From positions 1-38,674 of the forward strand of contig CBDCZI010000023.1 in assembly GCA_965224495.1 (NCBI GenBank): a stretch of 38,674 nt of DNA, in the 5' to 3' direction. Source of the DNA: CBDCZI01 sp965224495. Lineage in GTDB: Bacteria > Bacteroidota > Bacteroidia > Cytophagales > JAAEPT01. A model generated the notes under the pieces. The model did not search any database and was not told the origin of the DNA. It worked only from the letters and a program-made list of their open reading frames with translations. Position numbers and translations under genes: made by a program. Positions 8,232 to 14,714 of this stretch are shown one piece after another; positions within the stretch are counted from its first letter, which is position 1; every line of letters starts with the position of its first letter.

Positions 8232-8726
8232 ATGAAAGCTACATTTCCACGTATGCACGTTTCATTGTACGTTGCAGACATCACTAAAACAGTTGAGTTT
8301 TACCAAAGTTTTTTTGGAATAAAAGCCGAAAAAGTGAAAGCAGATTATGCGAAATTCATCTTAGAAAAGCCAAGTTTAGTTTTAACATTTGTACAAAACG
8401 AAGCATTGGTTCACGCTAACTTTGGGCATTTAGGTTTTCAAGTAGAGACCAAAGAACGCATGGAAGTGTTATTGGGACTTGCTCGTGGACAAGGTATTGT
8501 TGATAAAGAAGAAATAGGTACGGCGTGTTGTTATGCTATTCAAGATAAATTTTGGGTAAAAGATCCAGATGGTTACCAATGGGAAGTTTATTTCTTTCAC
8601 GAAGATGCCGAATTTAACGACCCACATTACAGTAAAGAAGAGGCTACCGCTTGTTGTACGCCACCAGTTGTAGAAGAGGTAAAGGAGGAAACAAGTTGTT
8701 GCACACCAAGTTCAGGATGTTGTTAA
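8232..8726 (+). CDS. arsI: ArsI/CadI-family dioxygenase (C-As lyase type)
   Basis: This 164-residue vicinal-oxygen-chelate (glyoxalase-fold) protein belongs to the ArsI/CadI family. ArsI enzymes are Fe(II)-dependent dioxygenases that cleave the carbon-arsenic bond of trivalent methylated or aromatic arsenicals. Candidate Fe ligands are His9 (RMHVSLYV), His66 (FGHLGFQV) and Glu118 (YQWEVYFF). The vicinal pair Cys99-Cys100 (GTACCYAI) corresponds to the substrate-binding pair of ArsI. The tail carries three further CC pairs (141/142, 156/157, 163/164), which could bind extra thiophilic metal. It lies between arsR and the arsC-like gene; the next start is three bases after its stop. A plain CadI-like cadmium-binding role is the alternative. 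Confidence 0.85.
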   Translation: MKATFPRMHVSLYVADITKTVEFYQSFFGIKAEKVKADYAKFILEKPSLVLTFVQNEALVHANFGHLGFQVETKERMEVLLGLARGQGIVDKEEIGTACCYAIQDKFWVKDPDGYQWEVYFFHEDAEFNDPHYSKEEATACCTPPVVEEVKEETSCCTPSSGCC

Positions 8727-8729
8727 GAG

Positions 8730-9344
8730 ATGAAAATGTATTCAAAATTAGAAAAATATATCGGTCAGTTAGCTCCAAACGCAATTAGTGACGAGCGAAA
8801 GAAGGTGTTGAAACCTTTAATTACTTACATTCAAGAAAAAAAAGAGAAGGGTGAACAAGCAAATTTGAATTTTATTTGTACGCATAACTCTCGTCGGAGT
8901 CAGTTTTCACAAGTTTGGGCGTCAACGGCAAGTTCCCATTTCGGAATAGAAAATGTCGTTTGTTTTTCGGGAGGAACAGAGGTAACTGCTTGTAATGAAC
9001 GAACGATTGAAGCTTTGAAAAAAGTAGGTTTTGAAGTCGAAGGAGATACTTCAGTAGAAAACCCTTTGTACAGTGTTTTTCCTACAGAAGGAAAAGAAAT
9101 TAAGTTGTTTTCTAAGCTTTGTACCGATACAAGACACATAGAAACGCCTTTTTCTGCATTAATGACTTGTTCAAATGCAGAAAAAACCTGTCCATTTATT
9201 CCCGAAGCGGAAATAAGAATACCAGTGAAATATGAAGACCCAAAAGCATTTGACGATACACCAAAAGAGGTAGAAATGTATGGTGTGCGGTGTAAACAAA
9301 TTGCAGAAGAAATGTTTTACGTATTTTCTAAAATAACAAAATAA
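8730..9344 (+). CDS. arsC: Low-molecular-weight phosphatase-type arsenate reductase
   Basis: This 204-residue protein is related to low-molecular-weight tyrosine phosphatases and the arsenate reductases built on that fold; it would reduce As(V) to As(III) for export. The catalytic P-loop C-x5-R-S is visible at residues 50-57 (CTHNSRRS). Additional cysteines occur in FSKLCTD and in MTCSNAEKTCPF, and an acidic DP motif (KYEDPKAF) sits where the general acid is expected. The first about 45 residues form a helical extension not found in minimal LMW phosphatases. An alternative ATG lies six bases downstream (8736). The operon position favours arsenate reduction over protein-tyrosine dephosphorylation. 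Confidence 0.8.
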   Translation: MKMYSKLEKYIGQLAPNAISDERKKVLKPLITYIQEKKEKGEQANLNFICTHNSRRSQFSQVWASTASSHFGIENVVCFSGGTEVTACNERTIEALKKVGFEVEGDTSVENPLYSVFPTEGKEIKLFSKLCTDTRHIETPFSALMTCSNAEKTCPFIPEAEIRIPVKYEDPKAFDDTPKEVEMYGVRCKQIAEEMFYVFSKITK

Positions 9345-9348
9345 TAAG

Positions 9349-10401
9349 ATGAAAAACTGTACACCAGCAGAACGCAAAAAGTTAGGTTTTATCGATAGAT
9401 ACCTTACGTTGTGGATATTCTTAGCAATGGCAATCGGAGTAGGGATAGGTTATTTCTTTCCATCAGTATCCTCCGATATCAATACGATGTCGAGTGGAAC
9501 GACTAATATTCCGTTAGCTATCGGACTGATTGTGATGATGTACCCTCCTTTAGCTAAAGTTAATTTTACTGAAATACCTAAAGTGCTAAGTAATGTCAAG
9601 ATTCTAACCACTTCACTTATATTAAATTGGGTAATAGGACCTATCTTAATGTTTGTTTTGGCAATGATTTTCTTACCGCACAACCCTGAATACATGACAG
9701 GGCTTATCCTGATTGGTATCGCTCGATGTATCGCTATGGTGCTTGTTTGGAACGAATTAGCTGATGGAAATAGAGAGTATGCAACAGGGTTGGTCGCCTT
9801 AAATAGTATCTTTCAAATACTGTTTTTCAGTCTTTATGCGTGGCTTTTCATTACTGTTTTACCTCCGTACTTTGGCTTTGAAGGAATGGAAATCACTATT
9901 TCTATCGGTCAAGTAGCAGAAAGCGTGTTGATTTATTTAGGCATCCCTTTTCTAGCAGGTTTTTTGAGTCGCACCTTATTGGTCAAAATGAAAGGAGAGC
10001 AGTGGTACAATACCGTTTTTATACCTAAAATATCACCATTAACATTGGTTGCGTTGTTGCTGACGATTATTTTGATGTTTAGTTTACAAGGCGATAAAAT
10101 CATTAGTTTACCACTTGATGTCATTCAAATCGCTATTCCTTTGGTTATTTATTTTGTGGTGATGTTTGTGGTAAGTTTTATTTTAGGAAAACTAAACGGA
10201 GCAGATTATTCACAAAATACAGCGATTGCATTTACAGCTACGGGCAACAATTTTGAGTTAGCAATTGCCGTGTCTATCGGTATTTTTGGTTTGCATTCAG
10301 GACAAGCATTAACGGGTGTTATTGGGCCTTTAGTAGAAGTTCCTACGCTAATAGCGTTAGTGAATGTAGCCTTTTGGTTTAAGAAAAAATGGTATAGTTA
10401 A
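9349..10401 (+). CDS. acr3: ACR3-family arsenite efflux transporter
   Basis: This 350-residue inner-membrane permease of the ACR3 (BART superfamily) type exports arsenite. It has about ten hydrophobic helices and the family sequences NIPLAIGLIVMMYPPLAKV, LILNWVIGPILMF and GIARCIAMVLVWNELADG, with the essential Cys at residue 127. The NNFELAIAVSIGIFG and GPLVEVPTLIALV segments near the C-terminus are also diagnostic. The ATG is four bases after the upstream stop, so it is translated as part of the arsR-arsI-arsC-acr3 operon. No clear terminator follows; the next sequence is mobile-element debris. Confidence 0.95.
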   Translation: MKNCTPAERKKLGFIDRYLTLWIFLAMAIGVGIGYFFPSVSSDINTMSSGTTNIPLAIGLIVMMYPPLAKVNFTEIPKVLSNVKILTTSLILNWVIGPILMFVLAMIFLPHNPEYMTGLILIGIARCIAMVLVWNELADGNREYATGLVALNSIFQILFFSLYAWLFITVLPPYFGFEGMEITISIGQVAESVLIYLGIPFLAGFLSRTLLVKMKGEQWYNTVFIPKISPLTLVALLLTIILMFSLQGDKIISLPLDVIQIAIPLVIYFVVMFVVSFILGKLNGADYSQNTAIAFTATGNNFELAIAVSIGIFGLHSGQALTGVIGPLVEVPTLIALVNVAFWFKKKWYS

Positions 10402-10450
10402 GACCTATTAACAGGCCTTACACAAGGAAGTCTCTAACAAAAATCAGATA

Positions 10451-10470
10451 CCGTCCAAAAAAGTGTGTCT
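10451..10470 (+). repeat. Possible left terminal inverted repeat of an IS256-type element
   Basis: CCGTCCAAAAAAGTGTGTCT, about 80 bases upstream of the transposase remnant, looks like the end of an IS256-family element. No complementary right end was found in the window, so the element is a remnant. Confidence 0.4.
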
Positions 10471-10527
10471 AGGTTATAAAAGTTTCCAACAATTTAACAA
10501 GTTTGTAATAGCAATAAAACAAATTAG

Positions 10528-10980
10528 ATTAAAGAGTCAGAAACCTTATGGAAGAAACAAACAGAAGAAGTCTTAAGCAATTTTTTAGAGAAAGAAAATG
10601 GTTTAAATGACGTTTTACAGATGACATTAAATGCGATGATGCATAGTGAACGTGCAGAGCATCTAAAAAGTACGGTAGGTAATAAAGGGAATGGTTACCG
10701 TTTAGGTAAAGTCTTTGGCTTCGGTACACAATTAGAACTACGTATTCCTCGTGATAGGCAAAGTGCTTTTGCTCCTACAATACTAGCCTTATTCCGTGAT
10801 CAAGAACATTATTTAAAAGAAGTATCCTTTCAAATGTATAGCAAAGGTTGGCTGTGTTCCACTAAAAAGTTGGTAAATCAAGCACGAACTTTTCGTTTTG
10901 AGTGTTTTATAAATAGAACCAACTATTTATGCTATGCTTTTCAAAAATATATTTACTCGCTTAAGTCAGTTACCAACTGA
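10528..10980 (+). pseudogene. IS256-family (mutator-type) transposase fragment
   Basis: Codons 10528-10848 give an N-terminal piece of a mutator/IS256 transposase: LWKKQTEEVLSNFLEKENG, LNDVLQMTLNAMMHSERAE, HLKSTVGNKGNGYRLGK, TQLELRIPRDRQSAFAP and HYLKEVSFQMYSKG. This is the DNA-binding domain that precedes the DDE catalytic core. After YSKG similarity stops abruptly, although the frame stays open to 10980, so the catalytic domain (about 70% of the protein) is deleted. The frame opens directly after a TAG at 10525 without an in-frame ATG until 10621, so the N-terminus is also altered. It cannot encode an active enzyme. It marks an old insertion just downstream of the ars operon. Confidence 0.8.
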
Positions 10981-11080
10981 TGAAAAAGAAATTCTTGTAG
11001 AGAAATTGAAGTTTCAAATTTTAGAGAACAAGAATACTTACCAATCAAAAACAGAAGAATATAAACTGCTTTTAAGGTGA
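10934..11080 (+). CDS. Small ORF of 48 residues, unrecognised
   Basis: ATG at 10934 to TGA at 11080 encodes a short, charged, mostly helical peptide beginning MLFKNIFTRLSQLPTDEKE. It lies at the junction between the transposase remnant and the cut-off gene on the other strand, and overlaps the end of the transposase frame in another frame. It may be a fragment of a second mobile-element gene. I do not recognise a family and it may not be expressed. Confidence 0.3.
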   Translation: MLFKNIFTRLSQLPTDEKEILVEKLKFQILENKNTYQSKTEEYKLLLR

Positions 11081-11094
11081 ATGGAACCATAAGT

Positions 11095-11258
11095 GAATTC
11101 CGATGCTGTGTTAACAAAGTGTCTAAATTATTACGTAGGTTATTCCAATCGTCATTTTTTAAATCTTTAATTATTGGTTGGTAGAATAATTCGACATTTT
11201 GACTTATAGCTATAAGTGAGATGTTAAAGAAAAACAAGAAAGATAAGGTTCGAATCAT
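11095..11258 (-). pseudogene. Truncated secreted-protein gene (N-terminal part only)
   Basis: On the minus strand, ATG at 11258 starts a typical Sec signal peptide (MIRTLSFLFFFNISLIAISQ) followed by NVELFYQPIIKDLKNDDWNN and LRNNLDTLLTQ. The frame stays open to 10953, but beyond about 11095 it runs antisense through the mobile-element debris, so the original C-terminus is probably lost. The start codon lies only about 23 bases from the edge of the palindromic element at 11281, the same tight spacing as for the pentapeptide gene. No family was recognised. Confidence 0.4.
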
Positions 11259-11280
11259 TTTGTGTTTTTGAGGCAATTAA

Positions 11281-11474
11281 GCACAACGTTCTGTGTAAGA
11301 ATAGTAAGGGATTTCGAAGGACTGAACTTTCAATTTATCTCTTAGCCAAATCTTTTTATTTTGTTTTATCTTTTCATTTTTAAAGCCAAATCAAAAGATT
11401 TGGCGGTCTTCATTAATTGCTCTAAATTTTCAATTTACTACCAAACCCCGCATTACGTATAGGTTTTGTTATGC
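11281..11474. repeat. Nested imperfect palindrome bordering the cassette gene (element 1)
   Basis: An element of about 194 bp bounded by GCACAAC on the left and GTTATGC on the right, an imperfect terminal inverted repeat. The arms are imperfectly complementary: the left has GTGTAAGAATAGTAAGGGATTT, and the right, read in reverse complement, has CTATACGTAATGCGGGGTTT. Inner arms share GCCAAATCTTTT (11345-11356 and, reversed, near 11393-11404). A perfect hairpin GCCAAATC-AAAA-GATTTGGC lies at 11385-11404. The architecture recalls integron attC-like recombination sites and widespread Bacteroidota cassette-boundary repeats, but the ends do not match the RYYYAAC/GTTRRRY consensus exactly and no integrase is in the window. 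Confidence 0.5.
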
Positions 11475-11486
11475 CACGTTTTCCTT

Positions 11487-13205
11487 TCATTTTATATATT
11501 TTCTAAAAGCTGAAATAGTTTGAAAGATGAAAAACGCAAGAATTATCTTTAATAAATAATCAAGTGAATGAACATTGAAGCTTATATTAGTCTTGTCTGG
11601 AAATACCCTGCTAAGTATATGTGTAGGGTTCATTAATTGAGGTAATTTACTTAAGTGTTCAGTATAAATGTTGTACGTAGTTTCAAAACTTTTACAACTC
11701 AAATTTGGTATGTAAGTTAAATTGTCTGAAACCCCTATAACGATTAAAAAATGGAAAATAATAGAAAATCCTATTGCAAATAAAACAGGCTTGAACCAAT
11801 TTAAGCCAAAATCATTTGTTTGCCCAACCCAGAGTACAAATCTATCAACACTAAATATTTTTTTATACCACTTTATTTTAGCAAATGATTCCTGTTTAAA
11901 GGTCTTCATTTCTAAACCTTTAAAGTGTAGAGATGCAATTCTATTACCTTGTTTTTCTAATGCGTATTTTAATTGCCTATAGATTTCTTTTCTTTGTTCG
12001 TATGTGTGCTGAGAAGTTGAAAGTTCTGAGTTTAACTTTTCGTCAGAAAACCATTTTACGTTTGCAATAATTATATCAGTTAATACGCTGTTATAAATAT
12101 TTATTTTGTCAAATGAGTCAAGAAATACATTGAATAAGTGTGTCTTACCTAAGTTTGAATGTGCGATGGTTAGGTTTGAATTTTCACCATAACCTTTAGC
12201 TGAAATAATAGAAACAGTCGAATAATTATAAAAGAAGTCAAAATTTAGTTGGTTGAAATTACAATGATTAAAAACAATATTACTGTTGTAATTATCCCCC
12301 GAAATTTTAGTTGTTAAGATCTTAGATGAATTGAAATAAATGTCACCTTCAAGTTGTTTGGAAGTTTCAATAGTAAGTTCTTCAATTTCATAGTTATTTC
12401 CATTGACAATAAATTGCTCTCCAAATTTTCCGGATTGAATGTATATTTTGGATAGTTTTCCTATTTTTTTATTAGTATCATCCCATAATTTGAAATTAAT
12501 AGACTTCTTAAATTCTGTTCCTATAATTGTTAAATATGAAGAAATTGGAACTCCTGTGATTGATAAATCATCATTAAAAGTACCATCATTAAAGGTTAAA
12601 CTGCCAACTTTTCCAGCCCATATATGCACGTCTTTGATGAAATTTGATTCAGTAAAGACGAAAGAACCTACTTCAATATTTTCAAATCTCAATTTTGCAT
12701 TTATTGAAGAATTTCCACGAATTGAAATGTCATTATTTATCTTAGCCTGACTAATGTCAAACTGCAAATTAATAGTAGAATCATTTATCGAAAAGCTACC
12801 TTTTGTTGAAATTAAGGTCCTTACTTGAAGTTTATTAATGATAGAATTTTCACTTATTCGAACACCACGTTCAATTTTATTCACATCATTAAAATACAGC
12901 CCCTCAATTGAGGTGTTTTTAAATTCAAGATGATAGTTGTAAAAATTAAACTCCAAATCGTATTTGGTTGCTTGACATTTATTAAGGGAAAATGATTTTT
13001 TAAATTGGCATCCAATAAATTTAATACCACAATTCAAGTCAATATCTTCAAATATGACTATACCTTCAAATATGCAGTTTTCAATTTCAACACCTGTTGC
13101 AACAATATTACTTTGAAGGTCAACTTTATCCGTAATTGTTTGTCCAATTATTTTTAAGGGTTGTCCTGCTTTTGTAATTTCTGTTATGAATTGATTTCCT
13201 GTCAT
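11487..13205 (-). CDS. Pentapeptide-like beta-helix protein with C-terminal membrane helices
   Basis: This is a 572-residue protein of unknown function. Residues about 15-395 form a long run of short beta strands with a degenerate pentapeptide-like rhythm (repeated F/L-x-x-C/S/T-x units such as IENCIFEG, IKFIGCQFKKS, LTFNDGTFND and IVFNHCNFNQLNF), predicting a right-handed beta-helix. A linker with EQRKEIYRQLKYALEKQGNR and ASLHFKGLEMKTF follows. Near the C-terminus come a hydrophobic helix (FKPVLFAIGFSIIFHFLIVI), a periplasmic loop of about 55 residues and a last helix (LLKIILAFFIFQTISAF). The gene fills the interval between two palindromic elements: the stop is about 10 bases from one and the start 13 bases from the other. 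Similar pentapeptide/membrane proteins are common as accessory genes. A role in defence or stress is conceivable, but nothing in the sequence proves it. Confidence 0.65.
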   Translation of the reverse strand: MTGNQFITEITKAGQPLKIIGQTITDKVDLQSNIVATGVEIENCIFEGIVIFEDIDLNCGIKFIGCQFKKSFSLNKCQATKYDLEFNFYNYHLEFKNTSIEGLYFNDVNKIERGVRISENSIINKLQVRTLISTKGSFSINDSTINLQFDISQAKINNDISIRGNSSINAKLRFENIEVGSFVFTESNFIKDVHIWAGKVGSLTFNDGTFNDDLSITGVPISSYLTIIGTEFKKSINFKLWDDTNKKIGKLSKIYIQSGKFGEQFIVNGNNYEIEELTIETSKQLEGDIYFNSSKILTTKISGDNYNSNIVFNHCNFNQLNFDFFYNYSTVSIISAKGYGENSNLTIAHSNLGKTHLFNVFLDSFDKINIYNSVLTDIIIANVKWFSDEKLNSELSTSQHTYEQRKEIYRQLKYALEKQGNRIASLHFKGLEMKTFKQESFAKIKWYKKIFSVDRFVLWVGQTNDFGLNWFKPVLFAIGFSIIFHFLIVIGVSDNLTYIPNLSCKSFETTYNIYTEHLSKLPQLMNPTHILSRVFPDKTNISFNVHSLDYLLKIILAFFIFQTISAFRKYIK

Positions 13206-13217
13206 TTTTTATATGTG

Positions 13218-13295
13218 GCATAACATTTCGATATCAACAATCTCTAAAGCGATTGTTGATATATCTGCTATATGAACTTACAATATCGTTAATGT
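13218..13295. repeat. Nested palindrome bordering the cassette gene (element 2)
   Basis: It starts with GCATAAC (the reverse of the GTTATGC that ends element 1). The outer arms AACATTTCGATAT (13222-) and ATATCGTTAATGTT (-13295) pair imperfectly and enclose a perfect 12-bp hairpin, ATATCAACAATC (13231-13242) with GATTGTTGATAT (13251-13262). An 11-bp sequence, TGTTATGCCAC, is present in opposite orientation at 11467-11477 and 13215-13225, so the pentapeptide gene is exactly bracketed. Confidence 0.55.
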
Positions 13296-13369
13296 TTTCA
13301 CAATTAGCAAGGGATAAGTTTACGCTATTCAAAATGTTTAACTGCATAATAAGTGCTTAATAGGTTGCT

Positions 13370-13480
13370 ATGAAAATATGTCCTACTTGTGAAGAAGAAG
13401 TTAGAGGAAGGTCTGATAAAATTTACTGTTCTAAAAAATATGTAGTTTTTTTTGTGTTTGTAACGAAAACCACCCCTTAA
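13370..13480 (+). pseudogene. Fragment of a small zinc-ribbon protein gene
   Basis: ATG at 13370 gives MKICPTCEEEVRGRSDKIYC and then SKKY, after which coding character is lost and the frame enters repeat DNA and stops at 13480. The CPTC knuckle and the later YCS match the first half of small flavobacterial zinc-ribbon proteins (C-x2-C ... GRSDKKFCS-x-x-C). The second half of the ribbon is missing, so the gene is truncated by whatever produced the repeat region. Confidence 0.5.
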
Positions 13481-13536
13481 TCCCTTCCTTGGAAAGGAGG
13501 GGAAGTGTTTTGTGTTTTTAGTACGTGATTGTGTGT

Positions 13537-13606
13537 GCGTTAGAAAGTCAGCTAGAAGCCAGTAGCTAATTGCCAGTCGCTTTTTTTGGCGTTAGAAAGT
13601 CAGCTA
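13537..13606. repeat. 18-bp direct repeat
   Basis: GCGTTAGAAAGTCAGCTA occurs at 13537-13554 and again at 13589-13606, 34 bases apart, in the repeat-rich gap before dtd. Confidence 0.7.
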
Positions 13607-13639
13607 TTGTCCATCGTCAATGGTCTGTCGTCTAATCAC

Positions 13640-13806
13640 GGCTTAGGGATTGACGAGAAAATCCTTTTGGCTCTTTGCTGTTTGTTTTGATGGTGAATGT
13701 GCCTAATAGATAATGAGAAATAAAAGTTACAAACTCACCGCCAAAAGATTGTAACAAAAAGCCCGACCCGCTCTTGGTTTTGTCGGTTATCTCTCTTTCT
13801 ATCGGT
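13640..13806 (-). repeat. Two-part dispersed repeat, copy 3 (inverted)
   Basis: Read on the minus strand, 13806-13734 aligns with 6012-6086 (ACCGATAGAAA ... GAGCGGGTCGGGCTTT ... GGCGGTGAG). Module B follows at 13667-13640 (AAGGATTTTCTCGTCAATCC then CTAAGCC), in the same order and at a similar distance (about 90 bases) as in the copy at 6.0-6.2 kb. Confidence 0.6.
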
Positions 13807-13928
13807 GTTTTGCTCTATGAAATACTGAAAAATCAGTTCAGCGAAAAGGGGAAGCTCCAAATTATTCGTATTAGTAAACAACTTCTTTTGATGAATTGAT
13901 TAGATTTGTATAAAAATGTTACCCGATT

Positions 13929-14384
13929 ATGCGTGTTGTGATTCAGCGAGTGAAAAAGGCTTCTGTGACTATTGATGAGGTGGTTAATGGGGCGATAAAT
14001 ACAGGTTTTTTGGTGCTGTTGGGAATTGAAGGGAAGGATACGCAAGAGGATGCGGAGTGGTTGGTGCAGAAAATTAGTAAATTACGGGTGTTTTCGGATG
14101 AGGAAGGAAAGATGAATTTGTCGTTGCAGGCGATGAATGGTGAGCTGTTGGTAATTAGTCAATTTACACTTTTTGCGATGACGAAGAAAGGGAATCGACC
14201 GTCATTTATTCGGTCAGCTCGTCCTGAACAGGCTATTCCGTTGTATGATTATTTTGTGAAGAAGTGTGAACTGACTTTGGGGAAAGAGAAAATACAGACG
14301 GGGGTTTTTGGGGCAGATATGCAGGTCGAATTAGTGAATGATGGTCCTGTGACGATTACAATTGATACAAAAAATAAGGAATAA
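13929..14384 (+). CDS. dtd: D-aminoacyl-tRNA deacylase
   Basis: This 151-residue cytoplasmic enzyme hydrolyses D-amino acids from wrongly charged tRNAs. It starts MRVVIQRVKKASVTID and carries the two DTD signatures, ISQFTLFA (about residues 76-83, with the catalytic-site residues) and VNDGPVTITI near the C-terminus (the Gly-cisPro-type motif region). Length is normal for the family. Its stop overlaps the next start (TAATG at 14382-14386), so it is translationally coupled to the MazG-like gene, followed directly by the ABC transporter genes. Confidence 0.96.
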   Translation: MRVVIQRVKKASVTIDEVVNGAINTGFLVLLGIEGKDTQEDAEWLVQKISKLRVFSDEEGKMNLSLQAMNGELLVISQFTLFAMTKKGNRPSFIRSARPEQAIPLYDYFVKKCELTLGKEKIQTGVFGADMQVELVNDGPVTITIDTKNKE

Positions 14385-14713
14385 TGACGATAGAGGAGTA
14401 CCAAAAAACGGTAGATGAATGGATAACGACTGTTGGTGTGCGTTATTTTAATGAATTGACGAATATGGCTATTTTGACCGAAGAAGTGGGCGAAGTGGCA
14501 CGTATTGTTTCCAGAAAATATGGGGAACAATCGTTCAAGAAATCGGATGAGGGCAAGGAATTGGCAGATGAGTTGGCGGATGTACTTTGGGTGGTGACTT
14601 GTTTGGCAAACCAGACGGGTGTTGACTTGACTGAGGCGATAAAAAAGAACCTCGAAAAGAAAAATATTCGTGATATTGACCGTCACAAAAACAATGATAA
14701 ATTAAAGTCTTAA
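14384..14713 (+). CDS. MazG-like nucleotide pyrophosphohydrolase
   Basis: This 109-residue all-alpha NTP pyrophosphohydrolase of the MazG-like type probably cleaves (non-canonical) nucleoside triphosphates to monophosphate and PPi. The Mg-binding pattern EExxE...ExxD is visible as EEVGEV (about residues 32-37) and ELADELADVLW (about 59-69). It has a single MazG domain, unlike the double-domain E. coli MazG. It overlaps dtd by one base. The following ABC gene starts one base after its stop, so dtd, mazG-like and the ABC genes may be one transcript. Confidence 0.88.
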   Translation: MTIEEYQKTVDEWITTVGVRYFNELTNMAILTEEVGEVARIVSRKYGEQSFKKSDEGKELADELADVLWVVTCLANQTGVDLTEAIKKNLEKKNIRDIDRHKNNDKLKS

Positions 14714-14714
14714 G

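Larger units (their letters stand above)
13206..13928. other. Repeat-rich intergenic region
   Basis: This gap of about 720 bases before dtd holds no complete gene. It contains, in order, a nested palindrome (13218-13295), a zinc-ribbon gene fragment (13370-13480), a CCCCTT/AAGGAGGGG stretch (about 13472-13504), an 18-bp direct repeat (13537-13554 and 13589-13606) and an inverted copy of the two-part repeat (13640-13806). It looks like accumulated insertion debris. Confidence 0.6.

Noticed and set aside
10953..11276. Full 107-codon minus-strand frame as one gene
   Set aside because: Only the part upstream of about 11095 looks like a natural secreted protein; the rest reads antisense through mobile-element debris, so I list a truncated gene instead.
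11281..13295. Classical integron attC sites
   Set aside because: The ends read GCAYAAC/GTTRTGC, not RYYYAAC/GTTRRRY, and no integron integrase is in the window; I report only a cassette-like structure.
14249..14686. 145-codon minus-strand ORF across dtd and the MazG-like gene
   Set aside because: It is the antisense shadow of two well-identified genes.
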